A DNA stretch of 64,000 nucleotides from Steromphala cineraria (Eukaryota > Mollusca > Gastropoda > Trochida > Trochidae). The translations under genes were made by a program, and so were the position numbers. Shown here in pieces: positions 11,532-22,600 of the stretch. The DNA lies in NCBI GenBank assembly GCA_916613615.1, contig OU744731.1, positions 60,479,880 to 60,543,879 of the forward strand, given 5' to 3'. A model generated the notes under the pieces. It ran no database searches, was not told the origin of the DNA, and saw nothing but the letters and a program-made list of their open reading frames with translations. Numbering within the stretch: the first letter of the stretch is position 1; each line of letters begins with the position of its first letter.

Positions 11532-12255
11532 TCAGGTTAAAGAATTTTGTTTCGGACGACTTTGAAAACTTGGTATCGTTTCTTTTGGACATGAGTTTAT
11601 GATACTCGGAAAAACCTTTCCAATTGAATTCAACAATGATATACCTCTGTAATTATTTGGTTCAGAAGGGTTTCCTTTCTTGAATAAGGGAAGTATCATT
11701 CCTACGTTCCATGAATCTGGAAATATACCGTGATCAAGCATTGAGTTGAACAGTAAATGCAAATACTGAGTAAACCTGGGTGCATATTTAAGGAATTGCG
11801 CTGACAATACCAGGGGATTTATTAAGTTTCAATGAAGCTATAGCTTTTGATATCTCATCTTCTGTTATAACGTCAGATAGTAAGTGTGAATTGTTGCATT
11901 CATCACAATTCATACAATCATGGTGTTTTATAGAGTTTCCAAAGTTTCGTCAAAATCATATTTCTGTGTACATGTATATGAGGGATTTAATAAATTCGTA
12001 AAGTAACTTGCCAAACTGACATTGGAATATCATTCACTTGATTTTTAACCGTCAACAGAGATTTTATGACGCTTCAAAATGTTTTCCAATCATTTGTTGT
12101 AAGATTACCTCGATCAGTTATTCTTCTTATCAAATTGCATTTGTTTATGTCTGCAAGTGTTTCGGAATTTTTACTTTAAGATAAGCTTTCAAGTTACTCT
12201 TTGAATTAGTGTTCCTTAAGACATATAGTTGAGCAGACAGCTCTGGTAGATACAT

Positions 12256-12384
12256 GCCGTATTCGACCTAATAAGCGCCCTGCTCCAATCAGCACCCCGA
12301 AAAGGTTTTTGTAATTATAGGTCAACACTCTAATAAGCGCCCACCAGTCAATGTGTCCTAGGCTCTGATTAAGTCTAATACGGT
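12256..12384. mobile_element. Short MITE-like element, about 130 bp
   Basis: Imperfect inverted ends: GCCGTATTCGACCTAATAA at 12256-12274 and ATTAAGTCTAATACGGT at 12368-12384. Two AATAAGCGCCC words lie inside in direct orientation. Non-coding. Confidence 0.5.
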
Positions 12385-12397
12385 ACATATATATGAC

Positions 12398-12746
12398 CAA
12401 TCTCTCCCCACAGAGGCAGACCAAGTCATGTTGATTTAGCCTGTGTTCTATTACGACGAGTTTCTGGGATAGAATGGGAGATGCCTGATTGGAGGCAATC
12501 AAAATTAGTTGTGCAATCAGCGATGCTGTATTTAAATCATCATTTTGGCTACTGAAACAAGGCAAAGGCATTGTGATATGAACCACCCTTTCCATGCGAG
12601 AAGCCTTGTCATTTGATAAAGAAATTCAAATGTATTGAGATGAAAGTTTTTTCCGCCAGGGGAAACTGCCGGAACCCACGGATTTCGGCGTTAAAGAACA
12701 GAGGCTAAACCAACATGACTTGATCTGCCTCTGTGGGGAGAGAATG
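12398..12746 (+). mobile_element. MITE family A, copy 1, with intact 9-bp target duplication
   Basis: About 349 bp. Long terminal inverted repeats (about 60-70 bp, imperfect) beginning CAATCTCTCCCCACAGAGGC and ending in the reverse complement CTGTGGGGAGAGAATG. Flanked by perfect 9-bp direct repeats ATATATGAC (12389-12397 and 12747-12755). The interior carries GGGATAGAATGGGAGATGCC and a GCCAGGGGAAACTGCCGGAA stretch. Long TIRs with 9-bp duplications would fit a Mutator-like source, which is inference. Confidence 0.85.
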
Positions 12747-12763
12747 ATATATGACTTATATTT

Positions 12764-14221
12764 ATTTTTAGCTCATCAGGACTGAAAGTCCAGATGGGCT
12801 TATGGCATGGCCCGTCGTCCGGCGTCCGTCCGTCCGTCGTCCGTCGTCCGTCGTCCGTCCGTAAACTTTTGACACTTTCGACTTCTCCTCATGAACCATA
12901 CACATTAGAGAGCTGAAATTTTGTGTACAAGTACCTTAGCATATGGAGATTTGTAACTTTGGTGACCCTGTGACCCCAAATAGGGTCACAGGGGTCACAA
13001 CTTTAAAAATGATATGTGCAGACTCCTTGGCCAATGGGGATTCTAATTTGTAACTTTGGTGACCCTGTGACCCCAAATAGGGTCACAGGGGTCACAACCT
13101 AAAATACCTATTTTCATCTTCTTCTCCAGTTCCAAAAGGAGTAGAGAGTTGAAAGTGATATGTGCAGACTCCTTGGACAATGGGGATTCTAGTTTGTAAC
13201 TTTGGTGAACCTGTGACCCCAAATAGGGTCACAGGGGTCACAACCTTAAAAACCTATTTTCATCTTCTTCTCCAGTTCTAAAAGGACTAGAAAGTTGAAA
13301 GTGATATGTGCAGCCTCCTTGGACAATGGGGATTCTAATTTGTAACTTTGGTGACCCTGTGACCCCAAATAGGGTCACAGGGGTCACAACCTTAAATACC
13401 TATTGTCATCTTCTTCTCTAGTACTAAAAGGACTATAGAGTTGAAAATGATATGTGCAGACTCCTTGGCCAATGGGGATTCTAAATTGTAGATTTCGTGA
13501 CCCCATGACCCCAAATAGGGTCACAGGGGTCACAACCTTTAAAACCAATTCTCATCTTCTTCTCCAGTTCCAAAAGGTCTAGAGAGTTAATATTGATATG
13601 TGCAGACTCCTTGGACAATGGGGATTCTAATTTGTAACTTTGGTGACCCTGTGACCCTATTTGGGGTCACAACCTTAAAAAATTATTTTCATCTTCTTCT
13701 CAAGTTCCAAAAAGGTCTAGAGAGCTGAAATTATATGTGCAGACTCCTTGGCAAATGGGGATTCTAAATTGTAGATTTCGTGACCCCATGACCCCAAATA
13801 GGGTCACAGGGGTCACAACCTTAAAAACTTATTTTCATCATCATCTTTAGCTCCTTAAGGTCTATTGAGCTGAAAGCCTGCATGTAGACTCCTTGGCCAA
13901 TTGGGATTCTAAACTTTAGGTTTTGTGACCCCATGACCCCAAATAGGGTCACAGGGGTCACAATCTTAAAAACCTATTTTTCTCCATTAGTTGACAGTCT
14001 ATGGCAAATTTATTTCTCCTTGGATATTTTAGTGTGGACTTCTTTCACTGTCTGATATTGGCGATCTAGAAAGTGTTGAATAATTATACATTTGTTTTGT
14101 AATTTTTTATAGGTTTTCTTGCAATAGGTAACATCAGTTTCATTTTTAGCACATTTTGCCTGTATAAAGCAAACTTGATATAATGCCTGATGAGCTACAG
14201 AGCCAATGGCTCTATTTTTTA
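12764..14221 (+). repeat. CGTCCGTC-headed repeat with about eight 145-bp units
   Basis: Starts TTTTTAGCTCATCAGG, has a (CGTCCGTC)n tract at about 12815-12862, and then about eight units of about 145 bp. Each unit carries the palindromic block GACCCCAAATAGGGTC with flanking CCTGTGACC and GGGGTCACAACC words and a CATCTTCTTCTCCAG word. It ends CCTGATGAGCTACAGAGCC (14184-14202), so the outer TAGCTCATCAGG is inverted at the two ends. A reversed copy is at 46790-47775. Non-coding. Confidence 0.85.
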
Positions 14222-14392
14222 TTCAGTGGCGTGCTGATTCCTGTAGCTACGCCGATACACAATGCCAAGGTGTTGAATAATATGCTATTAACCAATGTTA
14301 CAAGTGGACCATATTTCGAGGTGGTATCAATACCCCACAGTGATGAACAGTTTATTTCTTCCCAACCAAATAGCGTGTTGCAACCCATACTT

Positions 14393-14716
14393 CATTCTCT
14401 CTCCATAGAGGCAGATCAAATAATGAAATGTCGAGCCTCTTTATTTATTCGCCGATTTTGGGGGTAGAATGGGAGATGCCTGATTGAAGTTAGTTGTGCA
14501 ACCAGCGACGCTGTTCTAAAATCATCATTTTGGCTACTGAATCATGGCAATATGATATGAACTACCCTTTACATGCGAGATGTCATTTGCCTTAAAAAGT
14601 TTGTGGTGCAAAGTTTTTCAGCCAGGGTATCAGCCGGAACCCCCGAATATGGTCTAATTAGAACAGAGGCTGGATCAACATTTAATTACTTGATTTAGCT
14701 CTGTGGGCAGAGAATG
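14393..14716 (+). mobile_element. MITE family A, copy 2, diverged
   Basis: Begins CATTCTCTCTCCATAGAGGC and ends CTCTGTGGGCAGAGAATG. The interior has GGGTAGAATGGGAGATGCC and TTTTGGCTACTGAATCATGG, as in the copies at 12398 and 54056. The flanks (CCCATACTT and CAAATTCTT) no longer match, so the insertion is older. It overlaps the end of a spurious plus-strand ORF. Confidence 0.8.
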
Positions 14717-14989
14717 CAAATTCTTCTGTCTAATGAGAATTGAACACTCGCAGAGTAGTAGGAAGTCTCATCTCCTCAACAGGTACTAAGACTGTTATAA
14801 TGCTTAGTGTTAAACCGAATCGCAGATTGCACAATACTTCAGTTTTCTGTATATATAGCCTGGAGAGTGTCGTGGTTAATTTGAAAAATATGCTTTGTGA
14901 TATGTGGGTGGAGAAAGTTTGCCTTTCAAAACCAGTCTTAAGTATTCGCATTGCAGGTATTTGCATGTATCTATAGTTACCGTTAAAGT

Positions 14990-15490
14990 TTCCCAGTAAA
15001 CGTAAGCAAAGCCAAATAAACACAAAACATTGTAAGTCAAGGTATCTCGCTTATTTGCAGCCTATGAAAACAGGTCTTGGATACCTTTGACTGGGAGCGT
15101 TTACAGCGTGAGATGGGAATATTAGAATACCAAGCTATTGATTTTTTTAGAGATAGTAACTGTTATATAGCTGTCTAAAATATTATTTATTCTATGATAA
15201 ATTGTATTTTACTGGTTAACCTAAGAAAGATTAGGAGAAGGTAAAAAGCGATGTTTTGTTAAGGTAAGAGTTATCTTCCCTGGATTGATTCATTGATAGC
15301 TTTGCCGAAGCATACGAAAATGACCGAGGCTTTGCGGATGACCAATTTTGTAACGGCGTTGCTGATTGAACAACTTACCTGGACTGATTCCAATCAGATT
15401 TCTACCTTTCTACCTCATGTATTTGGTTGATTATAACAGAAGCTTGCTCGGGTATGACTGAGTTGCCTCTTTGGGGAGAGAGAATGGTAT
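14990..15490 (-). mobile_element. Element B, copy carrying a single satellite-like unit
   Basis: Its minus-strand left end (15490 leftwards) reads TACCATTCTCTCTCCCC then AAAGAGGCAACTCAGTCATA. This is one unit of the 33-bp satellite found at 21345-30494, with two or three differences. The rest (GGTAGAAAGGTAGAAATCTG, GCTTCGGCAAAGCTATC, CATCGCTTTTTACCTTCTCC, GGCTGCAAATAAGCGAGATA) matches sequence directly right of the satellite (30500-31660). Related to MITE A through the terminal motif and the interior. The far end is not clearly defined. Confidence 0.75.
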
Positions 15491-15499
15491 TTGCAAATA

Positions 15500-16296
15500 T
15501 CTATAGTTATAGTTTTCGTATAAAGTAAGTAAAGGCAAATAAACATATTTACAAAGTTTAATAACATAATTTGTACATTAAAGAAATTTCTTGGCACACA
15601 TGCACTTACTTATTTACATATTTATAAAATCGTTGCACTGCTAGCAGTCTGCTTCCAGTTGAATGGGGATCATCCAAGCTAACACATGGTCTTCCAGGGT
15701 CGGACAACCGCCATATGGACGACAGAGTTTTTGTCCTGCTTATATTTTACAGACGCTTCATAATATAAACAGGGGCCATAATGACTTGTTATGCTCCCCA
15801 TATATTTTTTTTTTTTTTACCTATATGGTCCATTTCAGTACTTATTACACATAGTTGAGTTCCAGGCAAATTACAAGCTACAAAACTTGCAATTTGGAAT
15901 CGTCACACGTACAAATAAACTTGTTTTTGAATCATCAAATAAACATGGAATATCCACTAGAAATGTGATAAAGTTGCTATGATTTAGAAATATCAATAAA
16001 CTTAACAAACACATCTTTACATTATATCTACTATTAATTAATTTAATTCTAAATGCTCAATAATCATTTTATGTTAAAGCAGTTGATCTGTATTAATGAT
16101 TGTTTGTGTTTATGTTGAACTTACTTTGTCTTACTTTTTACCTGAATGATGTAGTAGCTGTCTATGAAACTAAATAAACACAATTATATAAAAATTGTCA
16201 AAACAGAGCAGTGTCATTGGCAACAAATTAACTTTTTGCGCATCGATTATATTCAGGAACGGTTGCTTCTATGTCTAAATGAATACTAGATCTATA
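15500..16296 (-). other. 3' flank of the SLC23-like gene
   Basis: No ORF of note. The only polyadenylation-like hexamer I find on the minus strand near the stop codon is ATTAAA at about 16047-16042; this is a weak guess at the end of the transcript. The rest is AT-rich with a T14 run near 15807. Confidence 0.3.
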
Positions 16297-16640
16297 CTAG
16301 AGATGTGAAACTATTATTTTATCTTTTTCAAGAACATGAGATCCTGTTGTAAATATGTTTTTCTCTAAAGAGCAGTCAAAACTTTTATTGTCGTAATTAA
16401 AACTGTCAGTGTTGATTTCTGAAAGTTCATCTTCATCTTTCAATTTTCTTCTACACGGACATAGATCTGTTTTATCATCGAAAGTTGGCGACGTTGGGCA
16501 ATATGCGCAACACCGGATGTGACGTAATAACCTCGTTATGAGGGGTAGATTATAGATTTCTCCACTTGTACTGTATTGTTTCGTATCTCCTTCCGATAAA
16601 CTGTGCCGCCATGTTGCAAGTCCCCTTTCTTTTTGTGTAC
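16297..16640 (-). CDS. SLC23: SLC23-like exon 11, terminal (residues 517-630)
   Basis: Acceptor TTATCAG. It encodes GTQKERGLATW (family: GTxEERGLxxW), ITRLLRHIRCCAYCPTSPTF (family: LP...LRxxPFCPTF) and a charged cytoplasmic tail of about 60 residues ending in IIVSHL. TAG stop at 16299-16297. The tail is cysteine-containing near CPCRRKLKDEDELSE and has no recognisable domain. Confidence 0.92.
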
Positions 16641-19600
16641 CTGATAACAAAAATGATATAAATAAAATTATTAAAATATGCATATTGAAAATAACAAAAC
16701 AATTCGATTTCATTAAACAGACATTTGACAATAAACAACGACAATGAAGGGAAACAAGTAAATAAACTTGGCTTAGTTTTCGTTCTGTTTTTCTTAAATG
16801 TTACATGTTGGACGATAAATAAGCAGTCTCATTAAAATCGAGGAATAAGTTTTAAAATATTAACTCTCTCGAGAATAGGCATTGTTATTTCGATAGTTTT
16901 CCTCTCCACTGAGTCAGACCGCAGCCCCGTAGATCACTTTTTCTCACGCAGGCCGGTAGCACAAGTTTCGGGAGTGTGCGTGTGTGCAAGAGGAGGATTT
17001 CATACCTAAGGAGAGTTCATATTTTGAATATTTTATTCTTAGGAACCGATTTTAATCAGTCTGATAAGATTCATTGAAAAAACGAACAGTAATGATATGT
17101 TTGTCCGTACATTATGGACTTGCAAAAATTAGGAAATAAAAGTTCAGGGATAACCATTCTTCTTTCGTTTATTGTACACTTTCACTCCAAGCACGGTGAA
17201 TAATGAATTGCTATTTTTTGGCACATGATGAAGTAAGCATATCCATAAAAAAATATTTTATCACAAAAAGGTCGTAAAAAATATAATCTTGCTTTCCTCC
17301 ATAAATGGTGGGGTAGATGCTGAGAATATTTCTCTTCATATAATTCACATTAATGATTAACTCAACATAAACTCTATGTAAATTTCGATGTAAACCCATG
17401 AATTCAATATTCAACAAGTCGATACAATGTTAATGTTAATGAATGTACGATATGTAACGATAATGTAGTTGAAGATGGATTTCATTTTTTATTATTTGCC
17501 CTAATCATTCTCAAGACAGACAGCTTTTTACACCATACTATTGTTATACATATTCAATTCATGAGAAATTTATCTTTCAACTATAAATGTACACAAAATA
17601 AAAAATAAAATTATATTTAAAACGAAATATCCTTGTGTAAATATATCTAAATATCGCCTGTACATGCGCAAAACGACGAATTTTTGGCCAAGAGGCCTGA
17701 TATACAAATAAACTTCTTGTTTTTGTTCTTGTTCATGCATTTAATGAAATTCACAGGTAATGCTATAAGTAAACACCTACCAGGTGCGATGTTGTCCAGC
17801 AAACAACCCACAACTCCAGTAACGAACATTGGTGTGGAGAGAAGCACAGTCAACACCTGGTCCACTTCAGTATTACCTGTAATGATTGTTGTCAAATATG
17901 ATTTTCTGTATTCTATAAAAAAAGTAGAGATTACACTTAGATCTTTATTTCTTGAGCGATTTCGTTCAACTTTGTTTATCTCAACATATGAAAACGATAA
18001 ATGAGTGCAAAAGTCCAGGGTTTGAATTTCTTTCTTATATTGTCCACTCCGAGTAGACTAAAATCTTTATTTCTTGAGCGATTTCGTTCAAATTTGAGAT
18101 GTAGGTTTATCTCAACATATGAAAACGATAAATGAGTGCAAAAATCCAGGGTTTGAATTTCTTTGTTATATTGTCCACTCCGAGATTCGAACCCCTGTGC
18201 ATCAACCGCTGTTTTGATACCGTGATATGTCTCTGGTTGTTACGAGCTATGAATTTTCGTAAACGACACGATAAGTTATAGTTCATAAATAGTTTTATTT
18301 TTTAATTTTTATTTTTTATTCCATTTCAATTGATACATATTACATAGTTCATAAATAGTTACCCGTGACTATAGCATCTTCGTTGTCGACCATCCAGACG
18401 GGTATCTTGAGACCCAGGACTATACAGAGTCCTATGATCATGAGGTTCCTTGATGAAGACAGCTGTACTTGTTGTAGAAGTGATATACCAACAGACACAA
18501 GCATGGCCAGATTTACCAGGTTGATTCCTCCAATGACGGGGTCGGGCATCATAGCTAGAGCTGCTCCAAACTTACCAAACACCCCAAACAGAATTAGCAA
18601 CACTCCAGCTGTTAGGAACACGGCCCGGCTTGCTATCTGAGAATGATAAATCATATCTATTTGAGTCTATCAGGAAACACCCCATACAAAACCATAATGA
18701 AGCAGCAACACTTCAGCTGTTAGGAACACGGCCCGGCTTGCTACCTGTGTATGATATATCATATCTATCTGAGTCTACCAGGAAACACCCCATACAGAAC
18801 CATAATGAAGCAGCAACACTCCAGCTGTTAGGAACACGGCACGGCTTGCTACCTGTGTATGATAAATCATATCTATTTGAGTCTACCAAAAACACCTTAA
18901 ACAGAACCATAATGAAGCAGCAACACTCCAGCTGTTAGGAACACGGTTCGGCTTGCTACCTGAGAATGATAAATCATATCTATCTGAGTCTACAAGGAAA
19001 CACCCTATACAGAACCTTAATGAAGCAGCAACACTTCAGCTGTTAGGAACACGGCCCGGCTTGCTACCTGAGAATGATAAATCATATCTATTTGAGTCTA
19101 CCAGGAAAAACCCCAAACAGAACCATAATGAAGCAGCAACACTCCAGCTGTTAGGATCTCGGCCCGGCTTGCTACCTGTGTATGATAAATCATATCTATT
19201 TGAGTCTACCAGGAAACACCCCAAAGAGAACCATAATGAAACAGCAACACTCCAGCTGTTAGGAACACGGCACGGCTTGCTACCTGTGTATGATAAATCA
19301 TATCTATTTGAGTCAACCAGGAAACACCCAATACAAAACCATAATGAAGCAGAAACACTCAAGCTGTGAGGAACACGACCCGGCTTGCTACCTTTGTATG
19401 ATAAATCATATTAATTTGAGTCTACCAGGAAACACCCCAAACAGAACCCTAATGAAGCAGCAACACTCCAGCTGTTAGGAACACGGCCCGGCTTGCTACC
19501 TGTGTATGATAAATCATATCTATTTGAGTCTACCAGGAAGCACCCCATACAGAACCCTAATGAAGCAGCAACACTTCAGCTGTTAGGAACACGGCCCGGC

Positions 19601-22600
19601 TTGCTACCTGAGAATGATAAATCATATCTATCTGAGTCTACCAGGAAACACCCCAAACAGAACCATAATGAAGCAGCAACACTCCAGCTGTTAGGAACAC
19701 GGCCCGGCTTGCTACCTGAGAATGATAAATCATATCTATCTGAGTCTACCAGGAAACACCCCAAACAGAACCATAATGAAGCAGCAACACTCCAGCTGTT
19801 AGGAACTCGGCCCGGCTTGCTACCTGTGTATGATATATCATATCTATTTGAGTCTACCAGGAAACACCCCAAAGAGAACCCTAATGAAGCAGCAACACTC
19901 CAGCTGTTAGGAACACGGCACGGCTTGCTACCTGTGTATGATAAATCATATCTATTTGAGTCAACCAGGAAACACCCCATACAGAACCATAATGAAGCAG
20001 AAACACTCCAGCTGTGAGGAACACGGCCCGGCTTGCTACCTGTGTATGATAAATCATATCTATTTGAGTCTACCAGGAAGCACCCCAAACAGAACCGTAA
20101 TGAAGCAGCAACACTCCAGCTGTTAGGAACACGGCCCGGCTTGCTACCTGTGTATGATAAAGCATATCTATTTGAGTCTACCAGGAAACACCCCAAACAG
20201 AACCATAATGAAGCAGCAACACTTCAGCTGTTAGGAACACGGCCCGGCTTGCTACCTGAGAATGATAAATCATATCTATCTGAGTCTACCAGGAAACACC
20301 CCAAACAGAACCGTAATGAAGCAGCAACACTCCAGCTGTTAGGAACACGGCCCGGCTTGCTACCTGTGTATGATAAATCATATCTATTTGAGTCTACCAG
20401 GAAACACCCCATACAGAACCATAATGAAGCAACAACACTCCAGCTGTTAGGAACACGGCCCGGCTTGCTACCTGAGAATGATAAATCATATCTATTTGAG
20501 TCTACCAGGATAACACCCCATTACTATAATGTTATCAATCAAGTTTTTCCGTATTGGACCTGTTACTGGGCCAATACGGAAAAACTTGATTAATGAGGTT
20601 TTTATTAATTAAATTCTTTGTAATTTACTTGCACAACATTACAGAGTTCATTTTTACCGAAATCAAAATTATCAATGAGATTGATAAAACTGTCATATGT
20701 GTTGAAAGTTTTGAAGCGATAGCTTCGGACTCTCGCCATTTGTGTTTGCGCATGCTCAGACTGGTATTGGCCAAGTCTGCTCGTATTGGCCCTGTTTTGC
20801 TCGTATTGGCCCAGTTTTCCTGTATTGGCCCAGTTGTCGATTCGTATAGTGCAGGCCGTATACATTGTATAAGTGCCATATCATTGATAGTTAATTAATA
20901 AAGAACCATAATGAAGCAGCAACACTCGAGCTGTTAGGAACACGGATCGGCTTGCATAATTTCGGAATTTGGCATTGATACAGATGGAATTTTTTTTTCA
21001 AATGTTCCATACAGACTCCCTGAGAGAAAAATCAGCCGAATTACATTGACTTAGTGAACAGGAATAAATATGACTTAGCTCTAAATTGTTCATCACTTTA
21101 AACAATTTCGTGCCGAAAAATGAAAAATAGTGTTTTTGAAATTTCGACCCCTAGTCACTTCACTGGCCTTCAAAGATTGTTACGGTTAACTGTTGGGTAT
21201 GGCATACGAATATGTAAACGTAAAATGAGGATTAACTGAAGCAGTGGAATTTCAACATTATCCGTTTCGGATGCCTCAAAGTCATTCCAAACCATATGAT
21301 ATTTGCACTTATAAAATACACAGGTAAGTGAACTTCACACTTCACAGTCATACGATTCTCTCCCCACAGAGGCAGCTCAGTCATACGATTCTCTCCCCAC
21401 AGAGGCAGCTCAGTCATACGATTCTCTCCCCACAGAGGCAGCTCAGTCATACGATTCTCTCCCCACAGAGGCAGCTCAGTCATACTATTCTCTCCCCACA
21501 GAGGCAGCTCAGTCATACTATTCTCTCCCCACAGAGGCAGCTCAGTCATACTATTCTCTCCCCACAGAGGCAGCTCAGTCATACCATTCTCTCCCCACAG
21601 AGGCAGCTCAGTCATACTATTCTCTCCCCACAGAGGCAGCTCAGTCATACTATTCTCTCCCCACAGAGGCAGCTCAGTCATACCATTCTCTCCCCACAGA
21701 GGCAGCTCAGTCATACTATTCTATCCCCACAGAGGCAGCTCAGTCAAACTATTCTCTCCCCACAGAGGCAGCTCAGTCATACTATTCTCTCCCCACAGAG
21801 GCAGCTCAGTCATACTATTCTATCCCCACAGAGGCAGCTCAGTCATACTATTCTATCCCCACAGAGGCAGCTCAGTCATACCATTCTCTCCCCACAGAGG
21901 CAGCTCAGTCATACTATTCTCTCCCCACAGAGGCAGCTCAGTCATACTATTCTCTCCCCACAGAGGCAGCTCAGTCATACTATTCTCTCCCCACAGAGGC
22001 AGCTCAGTCATACTATTCTCTCCCCACAGAGGCAGCTCAGTCATACTATTCTCTCCCCACAGAGGCAGCTCAGTCATACTATTCTCTCCCCACAGAGGCA
22101 GCTCAGTCATACTATTCTATCCCCACAGAGGCAGCTCAGTCATACTATTCTATCCCCACAGAGGCAGCTCAGTCATACCATTCTCTCCCCACAGAGGCAG
22201 CTCAGTCATACTATTCTCTCCCCACAGAGGCAGCTCAGTCATACTATTCTCTCCCCACAGAGGCAGCTCAGTCATACTATTCTCTCCCCACAGAGGCAGC
22301 TCAGTCATACTATTCTCTCCCCACAGAGGCAGCTCAGTCATACTATTCTCTCCCCACAGAGGCAGCTCAGTCATACCATTCTCTCCCCACAGAGGCAGCT
22401 CAGTCAAACTATTCTCTCCCCACAGAGGCAGCTCAGTCATACTATTCTCTCCCCGCAGAGGCAGCTCAGTCATACCATTCTCTCCCCACAGAGGCAGCTC
22501 AGTCATACTATTCTCTCCCCACAGAGGCAGCTCAGTCAAACTATTCTCTCCCCACAGAGGCAGCTCAGTCAAACTATTCTCTCCCCACAGAGGCAGCTCA

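Larger units (their letters stand above)
10401..12190 (-). mobile_element. LINE of a second clade, decayed
   Basis: Minus-strand order: linker (about 12190-11810, with an EDEISKAIASL-like reading), RT start 11807-11532 (LFNSMLDHGIFPDSWNVG, PLFKKGNPSEPNNYRGISLL), an interruption at about 11530-11150, RT middle 11149-10904 (LSEAQAGFRHDYSTTNNIF), then 10832-10401 with IENMYRNVFACVK, STSSGVRQGCMLSPLL and LLFADDIVLI (catalytic). Distinct from the L1/Tx1-like family in its motifs (YADD-type FADDIVLI; GVRQGC instead of GCRQGD). No APE domain is visible, so it is 5' truncated. Clade not assigned. Confidence 0.8.

Noticed and set aside
12206..12595. 129-codon minus-strand ORF starting MERVVHITM
   Set aside because: It crosses the boundary of MITE A; a similar ORF at 54032-54253 exists only because the same MITE is there.
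14183..14467. 94-codon plus-strand ORF
   Set aside because: Spans the end of a tandem repeat element and the left TIR of MITE A; no protein character.
18175..18235. Possible tRNA gene on the minus strand (GGGGTTCGAATC)
   Set aside because: Only the B-box word is present; no A box at the right distance and no cloverleaf, so at most a SINE remnant.
18600..20600. ORFs of 60-206 codons on both strands (LLPVYDKSYLFESTRKHPK and MGCFLVDSNRYDLSYTGSKP repeats)
   Set aside because: Artefacts of the 108-bp period in frames other than that of exon 9.
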